Shown piece by piece: positions 21,752-30,444 of a stretch of 33,034 nt of DNA. This DNA comes from a virus. Positions within the stretch are counted from its first letter, which is position 1, and every line of letters starts with the position of its first letter. Below the pieces are notes generated by a model that worked only from the letters and a program-made list of their open reading frames with translations, searched no databases and was not told where the DNA came from. The position numbers and the translations under genes were made by a program. The stretch lies in IMG/VR virus record IMGVR_UViG_3300044712_002053, positions 1 through 33,034 of that record; one strand, written 5' to 3'.

Positions 21752-22693
21752 ATGAAGACCGCATTTGCACAAGACCCGGAGCTCACCGCAATCGCGATTG
21801 CTTACAAGAACCCGGACGTGTCACTCATCGCCGATAGCGTGTCGCCGAGGTTCCCTGTCGGCGCGACCAAATTCAGCTGGACCAGCTACAACGACAAAGA
21901 GACGCTCTTCACGATTCCCGAGACGCGTGTTGGTCCTACCTCGAAGATGAATCGTGTGCAGCTGAAGGGCGCGCGCACCACGGCCGAGACCTACGACAAC
22001 GGTCTCGAGATTCCGCTCTCGTACTACGACGTCAACGGCCAGAGTGGCCCCGATGCTCGACGCACGGCGACTGAAGCGCTTGCCTCGTGGATTGGCCTTC
22101 GGCGTGAGTACGATGTTGCGTCCAAGGTGTTCAATGCCGCGACCTACGCCGCCGCGAACAAGACGCAGCTCAGCACCGCGGATCAGTTCCAGACGACGGC
22201 AACGAGTCACCCGCTCAAGACCATCGGCAACGCACTGCGCAAGATGCTCGTGCGTGGCAACGTCGCGGTGTTCGGTGACTGCGCGTGGTTCTTCCTGCGT
22301 CAGCATCCCGATATCGTGAAGGCGGTGCACGGCAATGCGGGCGACAGCGGAATGGTGACGCGTCAACAGGTCGCGGACTTGCTCGAGGTGCAAGAGGTGC
22401 TTGTTGGCACCGCGTGGCTCAATACGGCGAAGCCCGGAGAGACCGTCACTATGACTCGCGTATGGGGCCCTCACGTCGCGTTGCTTTACCGCGACCAACA
22501 GGCGGCTCGCATCGGTGGCATCACGTTCGCGGCAACGGCGCAATACGGAACCAAGGTGGCGGGCTCGTATCAAGACCCCGAGATTGGCCTCCGAGGCGGC
22601 GAAGTCATGAAGGCTGGCGAGAGTATCTGCGACCTCGTTGTTGCCGCTGACTGCGGATACTTCATCGAAGACGCGGCGGTTGAACCCGCCTAA
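21752..22693 (+). CDS. Major capsid protein
   Basis: A 313-residue capsid subunit of the type found in many Mu-like phages of proteobacteria rather than Mu gpT itself. Visible hallmarks: LIADSVSPRFPVGATKFSW near the start, PETRVGPTSKMNRVQ, then WIGLRREYDVASKVFNA, RQQVADLLEVQEVLVGTAW and the C-terminal DPEIGLRGGEVMKAGESI. It would assemble as an HK97-fold shell. It stands alone between two gaps with stable hairpins (165 bp before, 114 bp after), fitting a need for high, separately tuned expression. Ribosome site GAGG. Confidence 0.92.
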   Translation: MKTAFAQDPELTAIAIAYKNPDVSLIADSVSPRFPVGATKFSWTSYNDKETLFTIPETRVGPTSKMNRVQLKGARTTAETYDNGLEIPLSYYDVNGQSGPDARRTATEALASWIGLRREYDVASKVFNAATYAAANKTQLSTADQFQTTATSHPLKTIGNALRKMLVRGNVAVFGDCAWFFLRQHPDIVKAVHGNAGDSGMVTRQQVADLLEVQEVLVGTAWLNTAKPGETVTMTRVWGPHVALLYRDQQAARIGGITFAATAQYGTKVAGSYQDPEIGLRGGEVMKAGESICDLVVAADCGYFIEDAAVEPA

Positions 22694-22717
22694 GAGTTTG
22701 AAAGTCCGTAAGGACCT

Positions 22718-22761
22718 CGCGCGGCTCCAAGTGCACGACGCACGCGGACCAAAGCCGCGCG
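22718..22761 (+). repeat. Stem-loop downstream of the major capsid gene
   Basis: CGCGCGGCT (22718-22726) pairs perfectly with AGCCGCGCG (22753-22761). An inner GTGC/GCAC stem (22731-22743) nests in the loop. A small GTCC-GTAA-GGAC hairpin lies just before (about 22704-22715) and ACAGT/ACTGT (22775-22788) just after. Without a T-run it may be an attenuator or RNase barrier that keeps capsid mRNA abundant. Confidence 0.5.
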
Positions 22762-22807
22762 GGGCAGGACACCAACAGTTTTCACTGTATGAGTCGAGGT
22801 GCATCCG

Positions 22808-23197
22808 ATGGCTGAATCAGACGAGGCGGAGTTCGAAGTGAAGAGTCACATCACCTACAAGGGTGAAGGTCTCGCTATCGGAACCAAGAGACAACTCGAG
22901 CGAGCGCTAGTTCGTCAGGCCATTGCGAAAGGGTACGTTGTTGAGACTAAAGGCGGGAAGACAACGATTCGAAAGCCCGAGCAGCTCGTTTCGGCTCAGC
23001 CAGTTCAAGAGCAGTCGAATCCCGATCTGAACACCGTCACCGCGCAAGAGAGTGAGCAGTTCGAAGACTCCGACGGTGACGAAGAAGACGCCGCCGAGGG
23101 CGACGAAGACGAAAGTGCCGAGCCGGAGCAATCCGCACCCGGCTCACAAGAGCAGAAACCGAGAAATCGAAAGAAGCGAAAGAACAGAGGCAAGTAA
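22808..23197 (+). CDS. Head protein, Mu gp35 position (HI1506-like)
   Basis: A 129-residue protein. The N-terminal 50 residues (ITYKGEGLAIGTKRQLERAL, then AKGYVVE) resemble the fold of small proteins found at this place in Mu-like phages. The middle is strongly acidic (DSDGDEEDAAEGDEDESAEP) and the end strongly basic (RNRKKRKNRGK). A charge split like this suggests an interaction or packaging role. ATG 22808 has GAGGTG at good spacing; a GTG three codons upstream overlaps that site. Confidence 0.65.
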   Translation: MAESDEAEFEVKSHITYKGEGLAIGTKRQLERALVRQAIAKGYVVETKGGKTTIRKPEQLVSAQPVQEQSNPDLNTVTAQESEQFEDSDGDEEDAAEGDEDESAEPEQSAPGSQEQKPRNRKKRKNRGK

Positions 23198-23200
23198 CCC

Positions 23201-23599
23201 GTGACTGTAACCGTCGCACAACTCCGAGAGCGCATCGACGAGACGATTCTTGTCCAACTGACGGATCCGAATAATTCCGCAGTGGACGAGAAGAAGCTCG
23301 AACATGCCCTTGCGGACGCGGCGGGACAGATTGCCGGTTACACGTTCACGCTCGCAGCCTCCGATATCCCGCCCGAAGCGACGCTCGACGCCTATCAGAC
23401 GTCGCTTGCGTTGTACGCGCTCGCGGGCAATCGACCCGGCACTGAGTTCGATTCGATTCGGGCACGGGCGAAGATGGCCATCGACTATCTCGATGGTCTC
23501 TCGAAGCGAGCATCCGTGGGTATCGACGTCGAATCGAGCGGCACGGCACAAATCTCCGACACGGACCTTAACCTTTTTAGCAAAGGAAGTCCGTCGTGA
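23201..23599 (+). CDS. DUF1320 family head-tail protein (Mu gp36-like)
   Basis: A 132-residue helical protein matching DUF1320: VAQLRERIDETILVQLTDPN, a middle DAAGQIAGYTFT, then YALAGNRPGTEFDSIRARAK and a C-terminal SKRASVGIDVE. Members act as head-completion or adaptor proteins between portal and tail. GTG start just after the previous stop, AGAGG site upstream; ends in a GTGA overlap with the next gene. Confidence 0.88.
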   Translation: MTVTVAQLRERIDETILVQLTDPNNSAVDEKKLEHALADAAGQIAGYTFTLAASDIPPEATLDAYQTSLALYALAGNRPGTEFDSIRARAKMAIDYLDGLSKRASVGIDVESSGTAQISDTDLNLFSKGSPS

Positions 23600-24042
23600 C
23601 GGTGCAGCTCAACGTCGATGTCCGAAACACCGCGAGCGCGGGCCTTCGGCAGCTCATGCTGAAGACGGGCAGCATCACCGAATGCCTTGATGACATCGGG
23701 ATGTCGCTCGAGACGTCCACGCATCGGCGCTTCGAGGACCAGCAAGACCCGCAGGGCAACGCGTGGAAGGAACATTCAGAAGCGACGATTGCCATCCGTG
23801 GCGAGGGCGCGCCAATTCTGCGCGACAAGGTTGACCTTTACGATTCGATTAGCCATTCGGTCCAGGGCTCGAAAGTGCTCGTCGGTGCAAACCGAGTTTA
23901 TGCACGAATTCAGCAACTGGGCGGCGAGGCTGGACGAATAGGCGCACGAGTGACGATACCAGCGCGCCCATACCTTGGCATTTCGAACGATGACGAGCGC
24001 GAGATTGGCGCCATCGTTCAAGACCATCTGGGGCTGCAATGA
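23596..24042 (+). CDS. G: Virion morphogenesis protein (Mu gpG-like)
   Basis: A 148-residue protein of the phage virion morphogenesis family (tail completion type). Visible pattern: TECLDDIGMSLETSTHRRF followed by DQQDPQGNAWKEHS, then ILRDKVDLYDSI, a beta segment VLVGANRVYARIQQLGG and the C-terminal RPYLGISNDDE. GTG start. Coupled on both sides (GTGA, ATGA). Confidence 0.9.
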   Translation: MTVQLNVDVRNTASAGLRQLMLKTGSITECLDDIGMSLETSTHRRFEDQQDPQGNAWKEHSEATIAIRGEGAPILRDKVDLYDSISHSVQGSKVLVGANRVYARIQQLGGEAGRIGARVTIPARPYLGISNDDEREIGAIVQDHLGLQ

Positions 24043-24554
24043 ACACCGAAGGCCTCGTCAACGAAGTCATCGCGCTGCTCAATGCGGCACTCACGGCTCC
24101 GAAGATTATCAGCAAGCCTTGGTCGAGCGACCCGAAAGAGAAGCCTGCGGTGCTCGGTGGCGTTGCTGAGATTTGGGTTGCATACGACGGCTCGCAATTC
24201 AAGGACCCGAGCGCCATTGATGGCGTGACTCAAGACCGCACGCGGCGGCTTGCTGTTGCGCTGTTCGCCAAGAAGCTGAACGGCAACCGCGGAGCGGCGG
24301 CACTCATTGATGCCATCCAAGAAGTCGTGCACGGACACCGTCCAAGCGACGGCGGACCGCTGCTCTGCATGAGTGATTCGTACGTTGGGTTCGACAACGG
24401 GGTTTGGCAATACAGCCTCATCTTCCGCACGACGAGCCCGAAGATTGCGCTCGAGACCCCGAGTGGCCTCGGAAACACCGTCATGGGCCCAGCGCTTCGG
24501 CGCGTGACTCTCGATGATGACGTCGGTGGTGACACCGAGCTGGAGTTGTCCTAA
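24039..24554 (+). CDS. DUF1834 family tail protein (Mu gp37-like)
   Basis: A 171-residue protein with the DUF1834 layout: a short N-terminal helix pair, LAVALFAKKLNGNRGAAALI in the middle and a C-terminal beta region. It is thought to help terminate the tail or join it to the head. Position between G and DUF2635 matches Mu exactly. Confidence 0.82.
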   Translation: MNTEGLVNEVIALLNAALTAPKIISKPWSSDPKEKPAVLGGVAEIWVAYDGSQFKDPSAIDGVTQDRTRRLAVALFAKKLNGNRGAAALIDAIQEVVHGHRPSDGGPLLCMSDSYVGFDNGVWQYSLIFRTTSPKIALETPSGLGNTVMGPALRRVTLDDDVGGDTELELS

Positions 24555-24781
24555 TGGCTGATAAGAAGTACCTGTATTCGGGTCCCGTTTCATGCGCCAC
24601 CATCAAGGTGGACGGCAAGGACGTCGACGTTCAACTCAACCCAGGTGCAACGGTGACGTTGCCCGATGACCATCCGTGGGTGCAGGCGCTCGTGTCGCGA
24701 GGTCGCCTCACCGAGCCGCCGACACCTCCGAAGGCAGAGGCGCCGAAGACCACGAAACCTGAAAAGGGAGCGAATCAATGA
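24554..24781 (+). CDS. DUF2635 small tail protein (Mu gp38-like)
   Basis: A 75-residue protein; start overlaps the previous stop as TAATG. The pattern VQLNPGATVTLPDDHPWVQA, followed by SRGRLTEPPTPPKAEAPKT, fits DUF2635, a small protein always found just before the sheath gene. Function unknown. Confidence 0.82.
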   Translation: MADKKYLYSGPVSCATIKVDGKDVDVQLNPGATVTLPDDHPWVQALVSRGRLTEPPTPPKAEAPKTTKPEKGANQ

Positions 24782-26208
24782 CCAACTTTTTGCACGGCGT
24801 CGAGACCATCGAGAACACCAGCGGAACCAAGCCCGTCAAGGGCGTGAAGTCGTCCGTGATTGGGCTCGTTGGCACCGCGCCGACTCATCACGTGCTCGCG
24901 GCGAACCGCACCAAGGACACGCTCGTGCTTTGCACGTCAGACGTGGACGATGCGAAGTACTTCGGCCCCGATGTTTCCGGATACACCATCCCGGCGGCGC
25001 TGAAGGACATTCGCGCGCAGGGTGCGGGCATCGTCATCGTAGTCAACACGTTCGACCCGACCACGAACAAGACGACGGTTGCTGCAGCTGATCTCGCCAT
25101 CGCATCGGGCAAGATTGCGCTCACGCATGCGGACGTCATCAACTGCACGGTGAAGGCCGCCGGCGGCGCTGGCGCGGCCCTCGTCGAGGGTACCGATTAC
25201 AGCATCGACAAGGTGAAGGGAATCATCACGGTGCTCGCAGGCGGCGCGCTCGCCGCTGCAGCTCAAGCGAACGTTGGTTACGACTACGGCAACCCCGCGG
25301 CAGTGCTCGCGGCGGGCATCGTCGGCACAACGAGTGTCGGCGGGGTGCGCTCGGGCATGCAGGCTTGGCTTGATGCGCCGACGCGCTTCGGGTTCGCTCC
25401 GAAGATTCTCATCGCTCCGGGATATTCCAACTCTGCGACGGTTGTCGCGGCTCTCGGAGTACTCGCGCAGAAGACCAAGCTTCGGGCGATCTACTTCTTC
25501 GATGCGCCCGTCGGAACCACAGTTTCGACCGCCATCTCTGGGCGCGGTCCTTCAGGAACCATCAACTTCAATGTCGGCGACACGCGCGGCGTTCCGTGCT
25601 TCCCGTTCGTTGACCGTGGAGTGTCCGACCTTCGGCCGCTCTCGGGTTACGCCGCCGGCGTCACTGCTGCGACGGACAACGACAAGGGCTTCTGGTACTC
25701 GCCGTCGAACAAGGTCATCAAGGGCATCACGGGGCTTGAGATTCCGATCACGGCGGGCATCAACAATCCGGACGCAGAGGCCAACCTCCTGAACGGCGCG
25801 GGCATCGTTACGGTGTTCAATGCCTTCGGAACTGGATTCCGTCTGTGGGGCAACCGCTCGAGTGCCTTCCCGGGTTCGAGCGACATCATGACGTTCATCT
25901 CGTCGCAGCGCGTCAAGGATCAGATTGACGAATCGCTCGAGATGGCGATGCTCGATTACGCTGACCAGCCCATAACGCAGGTCGTCATCGACGCGGTGCT
26001 CGATGCGGGCAATTCGTACATGCGGGTGCTCGCGGGTCGCGGCGCGGTTCCAAAGGGTTCGCACATTGCGTTCACGCCCGCGAAGAACCCCCCGAGCGAG
26101 CTCGCGCTTGGGCACGCAACGTTCGACGTCGTGTACTGCCCGACGCCTCCGCTCGAGAGGACGACGTTCGAGAGCTTCATTGACATCAACCTCCTGAAGG
26201 TAGGCTGA
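24778..26208 (+). CDS. L: Contractile tail sheath protein (Mu gpL-like)
   Basis: A 476-residue sheath subunit, normal for the family. The N-terminal section begins FLHGVETIENTSGTKPVKGV and VIGLVGTAP. A variable surface domain lies at about 60-170. The C-terminal domain has LWGNRSSAF (about 360), RVKDQIDESLEMAML and a final LERTTFESFIDINLLKVG. This fold drives sheath contraction. ATGA overlap with the DUF2635 gene. Shows that this is a contractile-tailed (myo-type) phage. Confidence 0.95.
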   Translation: MTNFLHGVETIENTSGTKPVKGVKSSVIGLVGTAPTHHVLAANRTKDTLVLCTSDVDDAKYFGPDVSGYTIPAALKDIRAQGAGIVIVVNTFDPTTNKTTVAAADLAIASGKIALTHADVINCTVKAAGGAGAALVEGTDYSIDKVKGIITVLAGGALAAAAQANVGYDYGNPAAVLAAGIVGTTSVGGVRSGMQAWLDAPTRFGFAPKILIAPGYSNSATVVAALGVLAQKTKLRAIYFFDAPVGTTVSTAISGRGPSGTINFNVGDTRGVPCFPFVDRGVSDLRPLSGYAAGVTAATDNDKGFWYSPSNKVIKGITGLEIPITAGINNPDAEANLLNGAGIVTVFNAFGTGFRLWGNRSSAFPGSSDIMTFISSQRVKDQIDESLEMAMLDYADQPITQVVIDAVLDAGNSYMRVLAGRGAVPKGSHIAFTPAKNPPSELALGHATFDVVYCPTPPLERTTFESFIDINLLKVG

Positions 26209-26210
26209 AC

Positions 26211-26735
26211 ATGGGAATCGCAATCAACAAGGTTTTCAACGCCAACGTCTATCTTGACGGAACCAACGACCTTATGGGTCGCGCAGCTGAGATAAAACTG
26301 CCCGAGCTCGCTGCCAAGATGGCAGAGCACAGTGCCGTTGGTATGGTTGGTACTCTCGAACTGCCAACGGGCCTCGACAAGATGTCGATGACGTTCAAGT
26401 GGGCGGGGTTCTATCCTGAAGTCGTCAAGGCGCAGATGAACCCGTTCGGTGCGCACAAGTTTCAGATCCGGTGCAACCTCGAAACGTACGACGCTTCAGG
26501 GCGCGCAGCTCAAGTGCCTCTCGTTATCCTCGTGACAGCGAGCTCGAAGAAAGCGGCGCTCGGAACCGTCAAGGCTCAAGAGTCGCTCAACAGCGATGAT
26601 GAATGGTCAGTAACGTACATCAAAGTCACTTCAAACGGTGAAGAACTCGTGGAAGTGGACGTGTATCAGAACATCTGGAAAGTCGGCGGCGTCGACGTCC
26701 TCGAAACCTATCGAGCCAACGTTAGTGGCGGCTGA
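26211..26735 (+). CDS. M: Tail tube protein (Mu gpM-like)
   Basis: A 174-residue tube subunit. Pattern: INKVFNANVYLDGTNDLMGR, then KLPELAAKMAEHSAVGMVGT, GLDKMSMTFKWAGFYPEV and a final VWKVGGVDVLETYR-like end (IWKVGGVDVLETYRAN). It follows the sheath by 2 nt, the usual order. Confidence 0.92.
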   Translation: MGIAINKVFNANVYLDGTNDLMGRAAEIKLPELAAKMAEHSAVGMVGTLELPTGLDKMSMTFKWAGFYPEVVKAQMNPFGAHKFQIRCNLETYDASGRAAQVPLVILVTASSKKAALGTVKAQESLNSDDEWSVTYIKVTSNGEELVEVDVYQNIWKVGGVDVLETYRANVSGG

Positions 26736-26773
26736 GATTTGTCCACAGGTCGAACTTCTTACTAAGAGGCAAT

Positions 26774-27109
26774 ATGTCCGTGCTTGAGTCACCCAACGTC
26801 GCGCTCAATGAAGCGGCGCGTCAACAAGGCGTCCTTCCCGACGGTTCGTTCGAGCTGCCATCCGGCAAAGTTTGCCGGATGCGAGCAGGCAAAGGCAAAG
26901 ATATCGTCCAAGCGAGCCGAGTACTCGGAACCGAAGCGAGCAATCCGATGGCTCTCGTGCTTGCTGTCGCCGCGCAGAAGTGCACTATCGACGGCCAACC
27001 GGTCACGTATGAGGAGCTTCTCGAGCTCGACGACGAGGACTGTTGGCAGATTATCTCGAGGGCGCAAAAGGGAAAAGCCTTGTCACCGCCGACCACCTCG
27101 CCCAGCTAA
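26774..27109 (+). CDS. Tail assembly chaperone, zero-frame product (Mu gp41-like)
   Basis: A 111-residue protein: SPNVALNEAARQQGVLPDGS and ELPSGKVCRMRAGKGKDIVQ, then a helical region with GQPVTYEELLELDDEDCWQI. This small protein, together with its frameshifted longer form, would coat the tape measure during tail assembly. AAGAGG precedes the ATG. The last ten codons after the slip site are likely non-conserved. Confidence 0.85.
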   Translation: MSVLESPNVALNEAARQQGVLPDGSFELPSGKVCRMRAGKGKDIVQASRVLGTEASNPMALVLAVAAQKCTIDGQPVTYEELLELDDEDCWQIISRAQKGKALSPPTTSPS

Positions 27110-27237
27110 AGGCCGAGGGTTATCTGACGGCAACAGAGATTGCCGAAATGGATGAATTCGACCTGCTGTGTGAGGTCGAGGAATTCGGGCGGTACATCGA
27201 CCGCAAGAATGAGGCGCAGAAGCGCGAGTCACCATGA
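26774..27237 (+). CDS. Tail assembly chaperone, -1 frameshift fusion (154 residues)
   Basis: The heptamer GGGAAAA at 27070-27076 lies in the zero frame as G GGA AAA, the canonical X XXY YYZ -1 slip site. After slipping, translation continues from 27076 as SLVTADHLAQLKAEGYLTAT through to a TGA at 27235-27237 (53 more residues). The extension begins before the zero-frame stop (27107-27109) and ends in an ATGA overlap with the tape-measure gene. Tail genes of many long-tailed phages, including lambda G/GT and Mu, use the same arrangement. The extension has no ribosome site of its own. Confidence 0.85.
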
Positions 27238-29723
27238 ACCTGTTTGAGCTAGCCGTCGTCGTATCAGCAGTGGACCGAGCGACCTCGGTGCTCAACGGCA
27301 TCAGTGGCGCGGTGAAGGGCGCCGCGGGCGCGGCCGAGCAGCTGCGAGCCACTGGTGAACGAGTTGGCATTGCCGGGCAGGCGATAACTCAGTTCAGTCA
27401 GAAAGTCGTAAGTGGGCTGCAGAGCATCATTCAGCCATCGAACGACATTCAGGATTCACTCGCAAAGGTCGAGTCGGTGATGACGCCGATGACCGGGACG
27501 ATGGCTCAGTCGCTCGAGGTCGTAAAGCAGGCGGCTATCGATTGGAGTGATGCCCATTCGGACGCGGCAACGAAGTTCCTCGATACCACCTACATGATGA
27601 TATCGGCGGGCCTGAACCAGACGCAATCAATCGAGGCCACGCGAACCGCGACGCTCGTCGCGAAGGCCACGATGGGCGACAGCACCGAAGCGGCCAACTT
27701 GATTGGCGGCGCCTACAACACCATGGGCGACAAGGCGAAGCCCGCGGCTCAAGAGCTCGGGCGGCTGGGCGACGTCGTCACTAAGACACAGCAACAATTC
27801 CAATTCGCGAACTTCGGGCAGCTTGCCGAAGGCCTGAAGAACTCGACATCGGCCGCGCTCAACACGGGCCTGTCCTTCGAGCAGCTCAATACCGTCATCG
27901 GCACGCTCAACAGCAACCAGCTGCAGGGTGCCGAGGCAGGCACCGCTTTCAAGGCCGCGCTGCTCAACATGAATAAAGCATCGACGGATCTGAAGTTCAG
28001 CATTGCGAAGACCTCGAGCGGTGGCATTGACTTCATCGGAACGCTCGCCAACATCGAAAAGAAGTTCGGTTCGCTCCGGGACATGTCTCCGAAGATGCAG
28101 CAGGCATTCCGAGCGGCTTTCGGTGACGAGGGGTACAACGCGATCTCGCTCTTGCTCGGAAAGTCGGGAGAGCTTCAGAAGAGCCTCGAGCAGGTCACGG
28201 ACTCGACGGGAGCTGCCGCGAAGGCCGCCGCGGTGATGGGCTCGACGGGCAGCGAGCAGACGAAGGTTCTTTCGAATCAGATGATCGGGCTAAAGGACGC
28301 GGTTGCAACGCAGCTCAGGCCCCAGCTCGAGGCGCTTGCGGGCATCGGAGCGAACGCAATCAAGTGGTTGACGGCGTTCGCGAAAGAGCACCCAAACGTT
28401 GTCGCTGTTGCGGGAGCGCTTGCTCTCATCCTCGCGGTGGTCACGGGCATCGCCGGCCCCGTCTTGATGGCGGTCGGTGCATTCCAGATGTATTCGGCGC
28501 AGATGGTCATGGCTGCCGCTGCCAACGCGGCGATGAGCGCTTCGGCTGGCGCCGCCGGCGCGTCCCTCGGAGCTGCAAGCGGTGGCGCCTGGGCGTTCAC
28601 TGCCGCGCTTCTCGCGAACCCCATCACGTGGATTGTCGTTGCCATCGTTGCAGCGGCGGTTCTCATCTACAAATACTGGGGCCCGATAAAGGGGTTCTTC
28701 GTCGGTGTTTGGGATGGCATCAAGGGCGCATGGGGCGCGGTCGTTGGGTTCTTCACGGGCATCTGGGCAAACATCAAGAGCGCGTTTCAGGAGTCGTTCA
28801 TCAAAGGCGTCATCACGGTGCTGAGTTACATCACCATCGTTGGAATCTTCATTCGAATCTTCGCCGCAGTGTGGCCCTGGCTCAAGGCGCTCGGTCCGAA
28901 GTTCCTGAGTGCGCTTGCTGACGTTGGGCTCGCCTTCGTTTCGTTCTTCCTGGCACTGCCCCAGAACATCATGGCGGGGCTCGGGATGCTCGGTTCACTT
29001 GCGCTCGCGGCGCTTAGTGGACTCGGTAGCATCGTGATGTCCGCTCTCTCGGGCATTGGCGCCGCGCTCATGGCGTTCTTCGGGCAAGGTATTCGCAACG
29101 ACCTTGGTGCCATCTGGGTTGCCATTCAGTCGTTCGTCTCGGGGTTCTCGCTTTACGACGCGGGCGTGAAGATTCTCTCGACGCTCACGAATGGCATCAA
29201 GGCCATGGCGATGATGCCCGTTGATGCGATGAAGTCGGTTGTCCAGCGCGTGCGCAACCTCCTTCCGTTCTCGCCGGCGAAGGACGGGCCACTTCGGGAT
29301 CTGCATCGCATTCGCCTCGTCGAGACGATTGCGCAGACCGTGAGGGCCGCGCCGCTTGTGAGCGCACTCAGTACCGCAACTGCGGCGGCCGTCGCTGCAG
29401 TTCCCACGGCCGCAATGGTTGCGCCGGTTTCGGCGCAGGCGGCTAAGGCGCCGTCGGTGCCCTCGATGTCGATTCAAACGACTCCGGCGCCAACGGTTGC
29501 ACCTCTCGCTGCAATTGGTCCCGCGCGCAAACCGCCGGGCGGCGGTGCTGATGCGGGCGGCGCGGGTGGTGATGGCGCGGTGCAAGTACACTTCCACATT
29601 GCGGGCAGTGCGGACGCGAGCACCGTCGCTCAACTCGACGAGTGGGCCAAGCGCAACGGCCCCTTGCTGCATCGCATCGTGAAGACCCAACAAGAGCGCG
29701 ACAAGAGGAGCGACTTCGGATGA
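27234..29723 (+). CDS. Tail tape-measure protein
   Basis: An 829-residue protein. The N-terminal half is the TP901-type tape-measure domain (about 60-350), including LGRLGDVVTKTQQQFQFANF and FRAAFGDEGYNAISLL. Several hydrophobic stretches follow (about 390-415, 462-485, 520-545, 560-620), as expected for a protein that crosses the host membrane on injection. An Ala/Pro-rich segment (about 690-780) and a Gly-rich linker precede a short C-terminal domain. No lysozyme or peptidase motif was seen. Its length sets tail length. Confidence 0.92.
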   Translation: MNLFELAVVVSAVDRATSVLNGISGAVKGAAGAAEQLRATGERVGIAGQAITQFSQKVVSGLQSIIQPSNDIQDSLAKVESVMTPMTGTMAQSLEVVKQAAIDWSDAHSDAATKFLDTTYMMISAGLNQTQSIEATRTATLVAKATMGDSTEAANLIGGAYNTMGDKAKPAAQELGRLGDVVTKTQQQFQFANFGQLAEGLKNSTSAALNTGLSFEQLNTVIGTLNSNQLQGAEAGTAFKAALLNMNKASTDLKFSIAKTSSGGIDFIGTLANIEKKFGSLRDMSPKMQQAFRAAFGDEGYNAISLLLGKSGELQKSLEQVTDSTGAAAKAAAVMGSTGSEQTKVLSNQMIGLKDAVATQLRPQLEALAGIGANAIKWLTAFAKEHPNVVAVAGALALILAVVTGIAGPVLMAVGAFQMYSAQMVMAAAANAAMSASAGAAGASLGAASGGAWAFTAALLANPITWIVVAIVAAAVLIYKYWGPIKGFFVGVWDGIKGAWGAVVGFFTGIWANIKSAFQESFIKGVITVLSYITIVGIFIRIFAAVWPWLKALGPKFLSALADVGLAFVSFFLALPQNIMAGLGMLGSLALAALSGLGSIVMSALSGIGAALMAFFGQGIRNDLGAIWVAIQSFVSGFSLYDAGVKILSTLTNGIKAMAMMPVDAMKSVVQRVRNLLPFSPAKDGPLRDLHRIRLVETIAQTVRAAPLVSALSTATAAAVAAVPTAAMVAPVSAQAAKAPSVPSMSIQTTPAPTVAPLAAIGPARKPPGGGADAGGAGGDGAVQVHFHIAGSADASTVAQLDEWAKRNGPLLHRIVKTQQERDKRSDFG

Positions 29724-30232
29724 GCGTCCTTCTCTACCTCGGCGACGTCCGGTTGAATCACCTCGCGGTGACGGACATGCCCTACACGCGAGTGTGGGAA
29801 TACGCCGCGCACAAGGTCATCGAGGGCATTCCAGTGCTGCAGTTGACCGGGCGCGATTCGGACACCTACGCGCTCAATGTTCGTGTGCATCCGGACCTCG
29901 GCGTACCAGCCCGCATCATCGACAAGCTGAAGGAATCTGGCGACTCGGGCGAAGTGATGGTGCTGCAAACTTCGCGAGGCGAGCAGCTCGGTTCGTACGT
30001 GCTGACGTCGCTTCGCGTGAGGCGCACTTGGACGACAGGCGACGGCGTTATATTGATGGCGGACCTCTCGCTTGAGTTGCACGAGCATCCGCCCGTTGAT
30101 ATCGAGTTCGACGCCAACAGTGGCATCGCCATCTCGGGCGCGAACACGCCAGCGACGGCCACGCCCGAAGATATCGACGATAGCGGCAACCCGGCGGACG
30201 TTCCGCTTAGCAAGATTGTGAGGGCCGGGTGA
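29720..30232 (+). CDS. U: Tail protein U (P2 gpU-like)
   Basis: A 170-residue protein: VLLYLGDVRLNHLAVTDM, then IEGIPVLQLTGRDSDTYALN and LVRRTWTT-like beta strands, the P2 gpU pattern (tail completion). The C-terminal 55 residues (NTPATATPEDIDDSGNPADV) are an acidic extension. ATG overlaps the tape-measure stop (ATGA). Mu has unrelated proteins (N, P) at this place, so the hub region here is P2-like. Confidence 0.87.
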   Translation: MSVLLYLGDVRLNHLAVTDMPYTRVWEYAAHKVIEGIPVLQLTGRDSDTYALNVRVHPDLGVPARIIDKLKESGDSGEVMVLQTSRGEQLGSYVLTSLRVRRTWTTGDGVILMADLSLELHEHPPVDIEFDANSGIAISGANTPATATPEDIDDSGNPADVPLSKIVRAG

Positions 30233-30444
30233 TGCAATACGTCGAGTACGTCACCAAGGAAGGCGACCGCTGGGACCAGATTGCCCTCATTCATTACGGC
30301 AACGCGTACGACTATGAGCGCATCATAATCGCGAACCCAACGGCACCGATAACGCCAACGTTGCCGGGTGGCATCAAGCTCGCCATCCCGGTGATTGAAC
30401 GTCAGACGGCGAACAGTTCTCTTTTGCCACCCTGGAAGCGGTAA
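30232..30444 (+). CDS. X: Tail protein X with LysM-like fold (P2 gpX-like)
   Basis: A 70-residue protein: EYVTKEGDRWDQIALIHYGN, then IIIANPTAPITPTLPGGIKL, a LysM-type repeat as in P2 gpX. It links the tail hub and may contact peptidoglycan. The start is one base inside the U stop (TGATG), and its stop overlaps D (TAATG). Confidence 0.9.
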   Translation: MQYVEYVTKEGDRWDQIALIHYGNAYDYERIIIANPTAPITPTLPGGIKLAIPVIERQTANSSLLPPWKR

